A stretch of 64,000 nucleotides of DNA from Oceaniglobus ichthyenteri (GTDB lineage Bacteria; Pseudomonadota; Alphaproteobacteria; Rhodobacterales; Rhodobacteraceae), in NCBI RefSeq assembly GCF_003057885.1, contig NZ_QAGK01000004.1, positions 124,001-188,000 on the forward strand, written 5' to 3'. The notes beneath the pieces were generated by a model, which had not been told where the DNA came from, did no database searches, and worked only from the letters and a program-made list of their open reading frames with translations. Below, in pieces: positions 35,881-44,735 of this stretch. Numbering within the stretch: the first letter of the stretch is position 1; the number at the start of each line of letters is the position of its first letter. Position numbers and translations under genes: made by a program.

Positions 35881-36585
35881 TTATTCGAGATCCTTGAAGT
35901 ATGTGGCGAGTGCTGCAATTTCTTCGTTGTTCAAACGGCCCGCCATCATTTGCATCACCGGATGCGGGCGCAGTTTGTTCTTGTAAGCATGCATCGCCAC
36001 CACGAAATCCTCGGTTGGCCAGCGGGTGATTGGCGGAATGCCATCGGCCGCCCCGTCTGATTGGTGACAGGTCAGACATTCACTGGCCAGATATTCACCA
36101 TATTCGGCATCCCCCTCCAGCGCGAGGATTGCGGGATCCAGATCATGATCCGTGGCCTGCGCGGTCGGCTCGGCCTCGGGGATGTTTGACGGATCGTCGG
36201 AAAAATCCCGCAAATAGGCAAGAAGGTTGGCGCGATCTTCGGGCGATTTCATACCGCGAAAGCTCATCCTGGTTTTCGACACCAAGGCACGCGGGTTTTC
36301 GATATAGGCATCAAGGGTTTGTGCGGTCCAGACCAACCCGTCATTGCCCGCCCTCTCCAGAGATTTGGAATAGGCAAAGCCATCATGCGCGCCGGCATTG
36401 CGACCGAATATGCCGTTAAGATGAGGGCCGATGCGATCACGCGCACCGGCCCCGATTTGATGGCAACTTTTGCATTGGTCGAAAACTTCTGCGCCCAGAT
36501 CCGGGTCACCGATGGGGGCGGCCATGGCGCCGCCCGCCAAAAACGCCGCCGTGATCATCGGGGCGATCAAGGCTCGCGCGGTCAC
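35881..36585 (-). CDS. soxE: di-haem cytochrome c SoxE
   Basis: This is the cytochrome partner of SoxF. The 234-residue protein has a Sec signal (cleavage near residue 23) and two haem-binding motifs, CKSCH (C38, C41, H42) and CLTCH (C170, C173, H174), with Met ligand candidates in KTRMSFRGM and MQMMAGRL. It overlaps the soxD stop by four bases, so it is coupled to the sulfur dehydrogenase genes. Electrons from sulfide would pass through it to other cytochromes c. Confidence 0.9.
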   Translation of the reverse strand: MTARALIAPMITAAFLAGGAMAAPIGDPDLGAEVFDQCKSCHQIGAGARDRIGPHLNGIFGRNAGAHDGFAYSKSLERAGNDGLVWTAQTLDAYIENPRALVSKTRMSFRGMKSPEDRANLLAYLRDFSDDPSNIPEAEPTAQATDHDLDPAILALEGDAEYGEYLASECLTCHQSDGAADGIPPITRWPTEDFVVAMHAYKNKLRPHPVMQMMAGRLNNEEIAALATYFKDLE

Positions 36586-37622
36586 TTGTCAAAGCTCGAC
36601 AAATAGGCGGTGATCGCGACAAGATCGGCCTCTTTGCGCAGTCCGGCAAAGCTCATCTTGGTGCCTTTCATGAAGTTTCTGGGATTTTCCAGAAACGCAT
36701 GCAGGTTTTCTTCGTTCCAGACCAAACCATCGGCGGCCATGTCATTCAACACGTTCGAATAATCAAAGCCGTCAACCACGCCTGCGGGTTGGCCGACGAT
36801 CCCGTTCAGGATCGGGCCGACGCGGTTCTTCGCGCCATCGCCGATCTGGTGACAGGCCTTGCATTTGCGAAACACTTTTTCACCGGCTTCGATCAGTTCG
36901 GGGTCAATCGCCGCCGTCTGTTCTTCGGCTGGCGCACTGGCTTCTTCCACGGCTTCCTCAACCGGCGCGGCCTCAACATCCAATGCGGCCTCGTCGGTTG
37001 CGACATCGGGTGTTACGTCAAGAACCAGCGCGCGCATGGTGACTTCGACGTTATCCTTGCAGTTTTCCATGCAAGGCTCGCCCACCCATTTTGAAAATTC
37101 CGTTTCGATCCGGTCATCAATGATGAACCCGTCGGCATTGGGCATTTCGAAATCGGCCAGATTTTCGTTGGACAAAACGAAATCATCATCCACCAGATCG
37201 TTGGAATACAGGATGTAGGCGACCATGGCGTAAACTTCGTCAGCCTCCAGCGATTGCGCATCGCCATAGGGCATCGAGCGGTTGATGTAATCCCATGCTG
37301 TCGAAAGATGCGGCCAATAGCTGCCGACGGTTTTCAACGGGTCTTCGCGATCCAGGGTATCGCGCCCGCCCGCCAGTTTTGGCCAGTTTCCAAGACCTTC
37401 GGCGAAATCACCGTGGCACACCGCGCATTTGTCGGCAAAGATTTCTTCGCCCGTATAGGCATCGCCCGACCCAACCGGCAGGCCGGTGCCATCGGGGCTG
37501 ACATCCTTGTCCCATGCGGCGATTTCTTCTGGCAATGCCTCGCGGCCCAAACCAAAATTATCGGCATAAGCGGGGGCGCCGATCAAAACCAGCGCTGTTG
37601 TGTACTTAAGAAACCTCAACAT
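36582..37622 (-). CDS. soxD: sulfur dehydrogenase cytochrome subunit SoxD
   Basis: SoxD is the di-haem c-type subunit of Sox(CD)2, which oxidises the SoxY-bound sulfane sulfur. The 346-residue protein has a signal peptide, an N-terminal cytochrome domain with CAVCH (C66, C69, H70), an acidic Ala/Glu-rich linker (about residues 203-245) and a C-terminal domain with CKACH (C254, C257, H258) and the Met-containing GTKMSFAGLR. Its start lies inside the end of soxC (17-base overlap). Confidence 0.93.
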   Translation of the reverse strand: MLRFLKYTTALVLIGAPAYADNFGLGREALPEEIAAWDKDVSPDGTGLPVGSGDAYTGEEIFADKCAVCHGDFAEGLGNWPKLAGGRDTLDREDPLKTVGSYWPHLSTAWDYINRSMPYGDAQSLEADEVYAMVAYILYSNDLVDDDFVLSNENLADFEMPNADGFIIDDRIETEFSKWVGEPCMENCKDNVEVTMRALVLDVTPDVATDEAALDVEAAPVEEAVEEASAPAEEQTAAIDPELIEAGEKVFRKCKACHQIGDGAKNRVGPILNGIVGQPAGVVDGFDYSNVLNDMAADGLVWNEENLHAFLENPRNFMKGTKMSFAGLRKEADLVAITAYLSSFDK

Positions 37623-38868
37623 TTTCCGCCTCTCCGTTCGCGCGCACCCACCATGTCTGGATGCCGTTATTGTGATAAATCGAATTCAGGCCGCGCACTT
37701 CGCGCAGTTGCGTCTTTGTGGGCTGCACATATCCGGTTTCGTCGATCGCGCGACTTTGAAGAAACATTTCTTCGCCGTCCCATTCGGTATCAAGATAGAA
37801 CCGGGTCAGCGCCATTTTCTCACCGGGTTTGGCCAAACGCGCCGTTTCCCAGGTTTTGCCACCGTCCTTTGACACATCGACCCGCGTGATCGCGCCGCGC
37901 CCTGTCCAGGCAAGGCCAGAGATGACCAGCGGCCCCTTGCCGTGGGTGATGGGCGATTGCGGGCTGGGAGAGGTGACAACAGATTTTGCATCCATCGCCC
38001 ATGTCCATTTGCGCGATGTGCCGTCTTCCAACGTATCGGTATATTTAGAGGTTTCTTCGCGGCTTTCCACCGGCCCATCCATCACTTCGATCCGGCGAAT
38101 CCACTTCACCCACATATTGCCTTCCCAGCCGGGAACGACCAGACGCACGGGATAACCGTGTTCCTTGCGCAACGCCTCGCCGTTGGCCTTGAACGCGATC
38201 AGAACATCGTCCAACGCCTTTTCCATCGGGATCGAGCGGCCATTCGATGACGCATCCGCGCCTTCGACAAACACCCATTTGTCAGAAAGATCACCGGCAG
38301 TATCCAGCCCGGCCTCTTCCAGAAGGGTGCGCAGGGGCACGCCGGTGTATTCCATGTTGTGGATCATGCCATGGGTGAACTGTGCGCCGTTCAGCTGTGC
38401 GCCGGCCCATTCCATGCCGGTGTTGGCGGCACATTCGCAGAAATACACATGGTTTTCGCGTGGGAAACGCTCAAGATCGGCATAGGAAAACACCAAGGGG
38501 CGATCAACAAGACCGTTGATCATCAAACGATAATCTTCCTTGCGCAGTTCAATCGCGCCGGAATGGTGCCGCTCAAATGCGCAGCCCTGGGGCGTGATCG
38601 TTCCGTCCAGCGCGTGGATCGGGGTAAAGTTGATCGAGCTGATGGTATCCGCCGTCAGCCATTCCACATTGCGGCGGATCACGTCGGCCTCATATTCGAT
38701 CGGCAGGCCATATGGCGTAACATCGACACCGTCGCCAAAACCGCTGGCCCATGGCTGAACCTCGGTGATCAGAGGATCGGGCGTGTTGGCATGGGCTGCG
38801 CCCGCAACAAGGGCGGTGCCCGCAGCGGCACCGCGCAGGAACGTCCGGCGCGAGGGTCCGTTTGACAT
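37606..38868 (-). CDS. soxC: sulfur dehydrogenase molybdenum subunit SoxC
   Basis: SoxC is the molybdopterin subunit of the sulfur dehydrogenase, in the sulfite-oxidase fold. The 420-residue protein has a Tat leader (SRRTFLRGAAAG), the molybdenum-ligand Cys in VYFCECAANTG and a C-terminal dimerisation domain with ISGLAWTGRGAITRVDVS. ATG at 38868 was chosen because GGAG lies seven bases upstream and the Tat motif follows directly; the frame is open further back into soxB. Its presence implies full oxidation of thiosulfate to sulfate without sulfur globules. Confidence 0.94.
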   Translation of the reverse strand: MSNGPSRRTFLRGAAAGTALVAGAAHANTPDPLITEVQPWASGFGDGVDVTPYGLPIEYEADVIRRNVEWLTADTISSINFTPIHALDGTITPQGCAFERHHSGAIELRKEDYRLMINGLVDRPLVFSYADLERFPRENHVYFCECAANTGMEWAGAQLNGAQFTHGMIHNMEYTGVPLRTLLEEAGLDTAGDLSDKWVFVEGADASSNGRSIPMEKALDDVLIAFKANGEALRKEHGYPVRLVVPGWEGNMWVKWIRRIEVMDGPVESREETSKYTDTLEDGTSRKWTWAMDAKSVVTSPSPQSPITHGKGPLVISGLAWTGRGAITRVDVSKDGGKTWETARLAKPGEKMALTRFYLDTEWDGEEMFLQSRAIDETGYVQPTKTQLREVRGLNSIYHNNGIQTWWVRANGEAENVEVS

Positions 38869-38900
38869 GTCATTCTCCGTTTTTCGTCTGGTCCGGTCGG

Positions 38901-40598
38901 TCATATGCCAACCACTTCGACACTGTTGTTCGGGGCAACGCTGACCGTGCCTTGGTTGCGAATATGCGCTTCGACCACATCCCAGATGGGCGGGCCTTCG
39001 GTGCCTTCGTTGACCGATGCCCAACCCGCCACCTGATAGGTTTTGGAAGGATCAATCCGTTCGCCGGTTTTCAACAGCGTCATTTCGGTGATCCGGCTGC
39101 CCTGGGGTTTGGAAATATCGATGCGATAGCCAAGACCACCAGTGCGCACCATATCGCCACCCTGCTGATAATACGGGTCAGGGTTGAACAGGTTGTCAGC
39201 CACATCTTCCAGCACCACATGCAGGTATTCACCCGTCATTTCAGTGCGATACGCCTCGCCGTACGACATCGAGGTGACATTCCACAGGTCTTCGCGGGTG
39301 ATATCCTGACCCGGCAGGAGCGATGGCCCCCACCGCACACCGGGGCTGAGCGCGATGTCGGCCTCACGTTCGGACAACAGCGCGTCGCAGATCACATCAT
39401 CCCAGGTGCCGTTGAAATTGCCGCGACGATACAGCAGGCTTTCGGTTTTGCCGATCACATCAGCCAATGTGTCTTCGTAAGGCGCGCGCACTGCGTCAAT
39501 GACGGCGGTCACTTCGGCATCGGGCGTGATCACATCGGAAAAGATCGGGATCAGCTTGTGGCGGAAGCCCATCATCTGGCCATCGCGCACGTCCAGATCA
39601 ACGCGTGACACGAATTTGCCGTTTGATCCCGAGGCGACAATGATCGTTTCCCCAACCAGCACCGGTTCGGGCAGGGCATCATGGGTATGGCCCGACAGGA
39701 TCACGTCGATCCCTTTGACAATCCCGGCCATTTTCTTGTCGACGTCAAATCCATTATGGCTGAGACAGACGACCAATTCGGCACCCTCGGCGCGCACCTG
39801 ATCAACCATCTTCTGCATGTTCTCATCGCGGATGCCAAAGGCATATTCCGGGAACATCCAGCCGGGGTTGGCGATCGGCATATAGGGAAACGCCTGACCG
39901 ATCACGGCAATCTTGACGCCGCCCCGTTCAAAAAACTTGTAGGGCGGGAAAAGTTCGGCGGGCTCATCCCATTCGGCGTCAAAAATGTTCTGGCCAAGTG
40001 CCGCAAAGGGCAGGCCTTCGACAATTTCGCGCACGCGGTCTGACCCAAGGGTAAATTCCCAATGGAACGTCATCGCATCAGGTTTCAGCGCATTCATCAC
40101 ATCGACCATATCCTGGCCTTGGGTGTGATGGCAGGTATAGCTGCCGTGCCAGGTATCACCGCCATCCAGCAGCAAGGCATCGGGGCGATCAGACCGGATC
40201 TGATTGATCACGGTCGAAACACGATCCAATCCGCCAACGCGGCCATACCCTTCGGCCAGTGCCGTGAAATCCCCCGAGGACAAGGCGTAATGCGACCGCG
40301 ATCCATCCTCGATACCGTAAAGACGGCGGAAATCGGCCCCGGTAACATGGGGAACTTCGCCCTTGTTCGGGCCAACACCCAGGTTCACCGACGGTTCGCG
40401 GAAATAGATCGGTTTCAGCTGCGCATGAATATCGGTGATATGGATTAACGAAACGTTTCCAAACGTATCAAACTGCAACAACTGATCCTGTGTCAGGCTT
40501 TGTTGTGCGGCGATGCGGCCCCATTGCCCGAACCCCGACGCCCCAAGAAGGGCGCTGGCGGCCATGCTGGTCTGAAGAAAATCGCGCCGGGAGATCAT
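38901..40598 (-). CDS. soxB: thiosulfohydrolase SoxB
   Basis: SoxB releases sulfate hydrolytically from the cysteine S-sulfonate on SoxY. The 565-residue protein has a Tat leader (SRRDFLQTSMAAS) and the di-manganese 5'-nucleotidase-like sites DIHAQLKP, GDTWHGS (diagnostic for SoxB), SHNGFDVDK and SGHTHDA. It lies 67 bases after soxA, behind a terminator-like hairpin, and 32 bases before the soxC start. Confidence 0.96.
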   Translation of the reverse strand: MISRRDFLQTSMAASALLGASGFGQWGRIAAQQSLTQDQLLQFDTFGNVSLIHITDIHAQLKPIYFREPSVNLGVGPNKGEVPHVTGADFRRLYGIEDGSRSHYALSSGDFTALAEGYGRVGGLDRVSTVINQIRSDRPDALLLDGGDTWHGSYTCHHTQGQDMVDVMNALKPDAMTFHWEFTLGSDRVREIVEGLPFAALGQNIFDAEWDEPAELFPPYKFFERGGVKIAVIGQAFPYMPIANPGWMFPEYAFGIRDENMQKMVDQVRAEGAELVVCLSHNGFDVDKKMAGIVKGIDVILSGHTHDALPEPVLVGETIIVASGSNGKFVSRVDLDVRDGQMMGFRHKLIPIFSDVITPDAEVTAVIDAVRAPYEDTLADVIGKTESLLYRRGNFNGTWDDVICDALLSEREADIALSPGVRWGPSLLPGQDITREDLWNVTSMSYGEAYRTEMTGEYLHVVLEDVADNLFNPDPYYQQGGDMVRTGGLGYRIDISKPQGSRITEMTLLKTGERIDPSKTYQVAGWASVNEGTEGPPIWDVVEAHIRNQGTVSVAPNNSVEVVGI

Positions 40599-40631
40599 AT
40601 GCGTATTCCTGAATGTATTTCAAAGAGAAAC

Positions 40632-40656
40632 GCCCCGCACGGTTTACATGCGGGGC
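40632..40656 (-). terminator. terminator-like hairpin between soxA and soxB
   Basis: GCCCCGCA pairs with TGCGGGGC (8 bp, 9-base loop). On the minus strand it is followed by GTTTCTCTTTG, moderately T-rich. It lies 9 bases after the soxA stop, so it could trim soxBCDEF expression relative to soxXYZA or protect the upstream mRNA. Confidence 0.5.
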
Positions 40657-40665
40657 ATCCAATTA

Positions 40666-41511
40666 TTAGTTGCGGACAGAGGGGCCTTCGACGCCAAGAC
40701 CGTTGCCGCGCGTGGCGACATACAGCTCAAGAGCGATAAACTCGGGGCTGCCGGGGCTGAATGTTTCGGCGCGCGTATCCCGTACACAGCCCTTGAAACG
40801 GTCATGAACCGCGTTCAATTTGGTGTTCTTGAGGCGATAGACAGGAAAGCCGTTGATCTGGCCCTGGCTCAAGTGGTCGGCGCGGATCATCATGCCATTG
40901 TTTTCTTCGTGGCAATTGGCGCATGACAGTTCAAGCTGACCAAAGCGGGTGTAATACAGTTCTTCGCCCGCTTCCCATGTTTCCCTTGCAGGGCCATCGA
41001 ACGCCACATTCATCGGCAGGCCACGCGAAACCGAAGCCATCAGCGCGGTCATGTTGACCATGTTGCCGCTGGTATAGCCCCATTTTTCTGCGCCCATGCG
41101 ATTTTCGCGGCAGTCGTTGATCTGCATCTCAAGGGTGCGAACTTCGCCCGCATCCTCATTCCACTTGGGATAAACCGGGCGGACGCCTGCCATTTCTTCG
41201 GATGCGCCATGACAGCTGGCACAGGATTTGTCTTCGGTCCCGTCTGCTGCATTCCAAAGATCCTCGGCCTGCTCAACAAAGAGCATGCCGGGGTTGTCGA
41301 AATCGTCGGCCTGCATTGCCCGCGTGTCATCCTCGCGGAAATGCCAGCCCGAAATGACCTCATCGAACACCTTTTCAACGGCTTCAGGCGCGTCGGTCCG
41401 GGTTACGATGGTGGTTTCCCCGTTCAGGACAAGCGTGTCGTCCACCGGATCTGCCCAAGCGAACGTCGTCGCCGCAAGGCCGACGGTCAGGGTGGCTGTC
41501 AGTCGTTTCAT
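40666..41511 (-). CDS. soxA: SoxA, di-haem subunit of SoxXA
   Basis: SoxXA joins thiosulfate oxidatively to the SoxY cysteine. The 281-residue protein has a Sec signal (cleavage after FAWA, residue 20), two haem sites CASCH (C97, C100, H101) and CANCH (C197, C200, H201), and further Cys residues C124 (INDCRENRM) and C242 (FKGCVRD). The latter is at the position of the active-site Cys persulfide ligand. This is the di-haem form of SoxA. GGAGGGACAAGG directly precedes ATG. Confidence 0.94.
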   Translation of the reverse strand: MKRLTATLTVGLAATTFAWADPVDDTLVLNGETTIVTRTDAPEAVEKVFDEVISGWHFREDDTRAMQADDFDNPGMLFVEQAEDLWNAADGTEDKSCASCHGASEEMAGVRPVYPKWNEDAGEVRTLEMQINDCRENRMGAEKWGYTSGNMVNMTALMASVSRGLPMNVAFDGPARETWEAGEELYYTRFGQLELSCANCHEENNGMMIRADHLSQGQINGFPVYRLKNTKLNAVHDRFKGCVRDTRAETFSPGSPEFIALELYVATRGNGLGVEGPSVRN

Positions 41512-41536
41512 CCTTGTCCCTCCCAAGACATTCCGC

Positions 41537-41866
41537 TCATTCGATGGCGATCTTCTTGCTGTCTTCATAGACGGATCCGTCATCGTCGTACCAAGTGAAC
41601 TTGAATTCACCGGCCTCGGGGACCAATGCTTCGAATTCCAGGTATGGATTGGTTGAAATCGCCGGTTCCAAAACGATATCAACAACGTTTTCACCATTAA
41701 AATCGCAGGTAAAGCGATTGATGATCGAACGTGGAATGATGTTGCCATCACCATCTTTACGCTGGCCAGATTCCATTTTGTGGCTGATCAGCGTCTTGAT
41801 GACGATTGTTTCACCAGCCGATGCTGATTTGGGGACCTTGACGCGGGGTTTTACACCTTCTGCCAT
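41537..41866 (-). CDS. soxZ: SoxZ, partner of the carrier protein SoxY
   Basis: SoxZ forms the SoxYZ heterodimer that carries sulfur intermediates. The 109-residue protein has no signal peptide and is presumably exported with SoxY by the Tat route. It has the immunoglobulin-like pattern RVKVPKSASAGETIVIKTLISH and FTCDFNGENVVDIVLEP, ending TWYDDDGSVYEDSKKIAI. It follows soxY after 15 bases. Confidence 0.94.
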   Translation of the reverse strand: MAEGVKPRVKVPKSASAGETIVIKTLISHKMESGQRKDGDGNIIPRSIINRFTCDFNGENVVDIVLEPAISTNPYLEFEALVPEAGEFKFTWYDDDGSVYEDSKKIAIE

Positions 41867-41881
41867 ATTCTTAACTCCTGA

Positions 41882-42298
41882 TTAGCCGCCGCAGCCGCCG
41901 ATTGTAACTTTTACTGTCGAAGATGTTTTTACAAACGATCCGTCTTCAAGTTTTGCGATCGCCATCACGTCTTGCGTTCCGGCAAGGCGGATGCGTGTCG
42001 ATGCTGTGCGCGATGCGGCCAGGGGGCCATATTTGAATGTCGCGACAGCAGGTGTCGGGTTGCCAAGGGCAAGAACCATGATCTCGACTGCGGAATCCGA
42101 AGACACCTCGATCGGAACAGTGTTTCCGTTTTCGGCGATTTCCGGTGCGGTCAGTTTGATATCACCTTCGCCAACATCCGCGCCGCCCGTAAAGGCCGCG
42201 ATGGCATCTTCACCAGCTGCCGAAGAGGCAAGGGGAAGACCAGCGACCAAAACGGCACCAGTCCCCATGAGAATTGCGTTACGTCGTGTCAGTTGCAT
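41882..42298 (-). CDS. soxY: SoxY, sulfur-carrier protein
   Basis: SoxY carries the pathway intermediates on a C-terminal cysteine. The 138-residue protein has a Tat leader (LTRRNAILMGTGAVLVAG) and ends in GGCGG, with C136 as the swinging-arm cysteine. The length and the hallmark tail leave little doubt. It lies 32 bases after soxX and 15 before soxZ. Confidence 0.96.
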   Translation of the reverse strand: MQLTRRNAILMGTGAVLVAGLPLASSAAGEDAIAAFTGGADVGEGDIKLTAPEIAENGNTVPIEVSSDSAVEIMVLALGNPTPAVATFKYGPLAASRTASTRIRLAGTQDVMAIAKLEDGSFVKTSSTVKVTIGGCGG

Positions 42299-42330
42299 AT
42301 GCGAACCTCCTTAGATCCTGATTAGGAACA

Positions 42331-42804
42331 TTATTCTTTCAGGGTGGTCAGATAGGCCACCACATCTTCGATTTCCTGGGCCGCCAGAAGCGGGCCAAAT
42401 GTGTCATCGGGCGCTTTGCCGGTGTAGGCATTGCCGGGGCGCGTAAACCCATCGACCTTGTAAAAAGACGGCATCAGACTTTCGTCGAACATCATCTTTG
42501 CGTTTGCGACAATCCCGCGCAGTTCTGCCTCGCTCCAGCGGTCGCCGGCACCGTCCAGCATGGGGCCGATTTCACCCTGAAACGGGACTTCGGCCAGATC
42601 ACCGACCTGATGGCATGCAACACAGTTGCCTTGCCCCTTGTCGCCGACAATCAGGCGTCCGTTCGCCGGATCCCCCGCAACGCCGGTCAGCGATGTTTCA
42701 ACCGCGCCGTCGCTGTAAGAAACGTTCGACGGTTCTATCTCTGCGGCAAATGCAGCACCGGCTGATGCGGCAAAAGCCAAAATTACGAGGAATTTGCGTT
42801 CCAT
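42331..42804 (-). CDS. soxX: SoxX, mono-haem subunit of SoxXA
   Basis: The 157-residue cytochrome c has a Sec signal (cleavage near residue 20), one haem site CVACH (C61, C64, H65) and a likely axial Met in the downstream SLMPSF segment. GGGAGGACGC before ATG at 42804 fixes the start. It heads the structural soxXYZABCDEF block; the 95-base gap upstream is promoter-like and shares a 9-base word with the soxS-soxV gap. Confidence 0.93.
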   Translation of the reverse strand: MERKFLVILAFAASAGAAFAAEIEPSNVSYSDGAVETSLTGVAGDPANGRLIVGDKGQGNCVACHQVGDLAEVPFQGEIGPMLDGAGDRWSEAELRGIVANAKMMFDESLMPSFYKVDGFTRPGNAYTGKAPDDTFGPLLAAQEIEDVVAYLTTLKE

Positions 42805-42899
42805 GCGTCCTCCCAAAACACATTCAGTTCTTGGCATACTATAGAATGCGATCCACAAATCAATCAAGAACAAGTTCAACAAACTGGGTTGGAATTATT
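42805..42899 (-). promoter_or_regulatory. soxW-soxX promoter/operator region
   Basis: This AT-rich gap contains ACACATTCA at 42818-42826 (TGAATGTGT on the minus strand), also present in the soxV-soxS gap. In Paracoccus and Pseudaminobacter SoxR binds both corresponding gaps, so the shared word is a candidate part of its operator. TATAG lies further upstream. Confidence 0.45.
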
Positions 42900-43469
42900 C
42901 TAATCGGCCGATCCGTTCTGCCGTTCCTGAATCCGGCGGGCATGATATCTTTGGAAATCTTCATCAGAATCAAGGGCGTATCGTTTTTCGTTGACCCAAG
43001 TGAACATGTCCAACGTCGTGCTTGCCCCAAAGGCGCCCGGCATCAGGGCAACCGCGGCGCTTTGGGCGGTGGCGCCGTCTTCCACCTCTTCAGGCAGGAA
43101 AAGAATCGAAGGCGTGAACAAGAGGCCCCATTTGCGCGCCGCCTGTTTTTCGGTCAGGGTTTCGCCATCAAAATCGGTCATTTCCGTGTCGCCATGCAGA
43201 TTGATCTGCACCACAAAAAAATTGTCGCGGATATAGTCGGCCACCTCGTCGCGTGAAAACACCTCTTCGTGCATCTTGGCGCAATAAATGCATCCGCGCT
43301 GTTCGACCATGACAACCAGCCGTTTGCCTTCGGCATTCGCCTCGGCGAGATCTTCGTTCAGATCCTTGAACGTGTCGCGCATCCAGTCTGCCTTGTGCAG
43401 TCCATCATCGCCAAGTTCGGCAAAAGCCGGCATCGCGATCAGCATGAGAAGGGCAATCAGACGTTTCAT
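42900..43469 (-). CDS. soxW: periplasmic thioredoxin SoxW
   Basis: The 189-residue protein has a Sec signal (MLIAMPAFA, cleavage near residue 17) and a thioredoxin fold with active site C60-I-Y-C63 in QRGCIYCAKMHEEVF and the cis-Pro in LLFTPSILFLP. SoxW receives reducing power from the membrane protein SoxV. It lies 12 bases after soxV. Confidence 0.9.
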   Translation of the reverse strand: MKRLIALLMLIAMPAFAELGDDGLHKADWMRDTFKDLNEDLAEANAEGKRLVVMVEQRGCIYCAKMHEEVFSRDEVADYIRDNFFVVQINLHGDTEMTDFDGETLTEKQAARKWGLLFTPSILFLPEEVEDGATAQSAAVALMPGAFGASTTLDMFTWVNEKRYALDSDEDFQRYHARRIQERQNGSAD

Positions 43470-43481
43470 CAGGCAATCTCC

Positions 43482-44219
43482 CTATATGTTTTGAAAGGCG
43501 GGGAAGGTTTCAAGCATCCACTGGGCGATATAATTAACGCTATCGGTGGCAATCAGAATGGCAAACAGTATCATGAACACGCCCATTGCCTTTTCAACCT
43601 TGGGCAGGTGGCGGCGAAAGCGCGAGGCGAATTTCAGAAACGGTCCGATAAACAGCGACGCCACAACAAACGGTGCGGTCATCGCAATGCCAAATACCAG
43701 CAAAAGAACAAGCCCGCGTGCGGCGGTCGCTTCGGTGCTGGCGGCAAATACCACAGCGGTCAGCACGCCGCCAACACAGGGTGTCCAACCGGCGGCAAAG
43801 GCAAACCCAACCACATAGGCGCCCAGAACCGACATGTTTTTCGTATCACCCGCATCCATCTGAAATGCGCGATTCAGAAACCCGATCCGGATAACGCCCA
43901 GAAAATGCAGCCCCATGACAAAAACCACCAAGGCGGCAAACAGGCGAAATTCGGTTTGCATGCTGCGAAACGTCTGGCTCAGCCCATAGGCGGCGGCGCC
44001 CAACAGGATGAAAACCGTGATGATCCCCAATGAAAACATGATCGAGGCCAAAAACGCCCGTTTGCGCACGCCCGGCGCAAGTTTTCCTTCGGCGCTGATT
44101 TCCGACATGGAGGCCCCGGCCATATAGCTGAGGTAAAACGGCACAATCGGCAGAACGCAGGGCGAAAAGAAAACGATCAGCCCACCGATGAAGGCCCCAA
44201 AAAACGTTACATCCAACAT
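43482..44219 (-). CDS. soxV: membrane thiol-electron transporter SoxV (CcdA-like)
   Basis: SoxV transfers reductant from cytoplasmic thioredoxin to periplasmic SoxW, keeping SoxYZ active. The 245-residue protein has six membrane helices and the paired CcdA/DsbD cysteines in FFSPCVLPIVPFYLSYMAG and AGWTPCVGGVL. It is the first gene of the minus-strand sox transcript, divergent from soxS. Confidence 0.92.
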   Translation of the reverse strand: MLDVTFFGAFIGGLIVFFSPCVLPIVPFYLSYMAGASMSEISAEGKLAPGVRKRAFLASIMFSLGIITVFILLGAAAYGLSQTFRSMQTEFRLFAALVVFVMGLHFLGVIRIGFLNRAFQMDAGDTKNMSVLGAYVVGFAFAAGWTPCVGGVLTAVVFAASTEATAARGLVLLLVFGIAMTAPFVVASLFIGPFLKFASRFRRHLPKVEKAMGVFMILFAILIATDSVNYIAQWMLETFPAFQNI

Positions 44220-44295
44220 TCAATTTCGCCCCAACACTTGTGCAGATTACACATTCAACATATTGTATATATTAGGCCAGTCAATTGGAACTCTG
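44220..44295. promoter_or_regulatory. divergent soxV-soxS promoter/operator region
   Basis: This 76-base AT-rich interval drives soxVW one way and soxSRT the other. It contains ACACATTCA at 44249-44257 beside ATATTGTATATATT. The ACACATTCA word recurs before soxX. It is the expected binding place of SoxR. Confidence 0.5.
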
Positions 44296-44655
44296 ATGAA
44301 GCACCTTTTTCTTAGCGCCGTATTTTCGTTATTCACCCTGTCGGCTTTCGCTGCTGAACTTGTGATGGTTGAGCAGGAGGGATGCCATTGGTGTGCCCAG
44401 TGGGATGCCGAGATATCGGAAATTTACCCCAAAACCGATGAGGGTGCGCGCGCCCCGTTGCGCCGTGTCGATCTGCGCGATCTGCCCGATGACGTTGAAT
44501 TTGCGTCGCGTCCGGTTTTCACCCCCACGTTCGTTCTGGTCGAAAATGGCAAGGAGCTCGGCCGGATGGAAGGCTATGCAGGCGATGAATTCTTTTGGTT
44601 CATCCTTGGTAAGCTGCTGGATGAAAACGAAATTGAGGCAGACAGCGATTCTTGA
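44296..44655 (+). CDS. soxS: thioredoxin-like SoxS
   Basis: The 119-residue periplasmic thioredoxin has a Sec signal (SLFTLSAFAA) and active site C30-H-W-C33 in VEQEGCHWCAQWD, with a cis-Pro in VFTPTFVLVENG. In Paracoccus SoxS reactivates SoxY. The ATG at 44296 starts exactly at the signal peptide; upstream codons of the same frame lie in the promoter gap. No strong ribosome site is visible. Confidence 0.88.
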   Translation: MKHLFLSAVFSLFTLSAFAAELVMVEQEGCHWCAQWDAEISEIYPKTDEGARAPLRRVDLRDLPDDVEFASRPVFTPTFVLVENGKELGRMEGYAGDEFFWFILGKLLDENEIEADSDS

Positions 44656-44735
44656 AGCATGCTTCACCTTGTCAACTTGTCAGAAAGGGCTACGGCGGTT
44701 AGTTAGGTCGGAAAAATTGCGGATCGTCATTCAAA

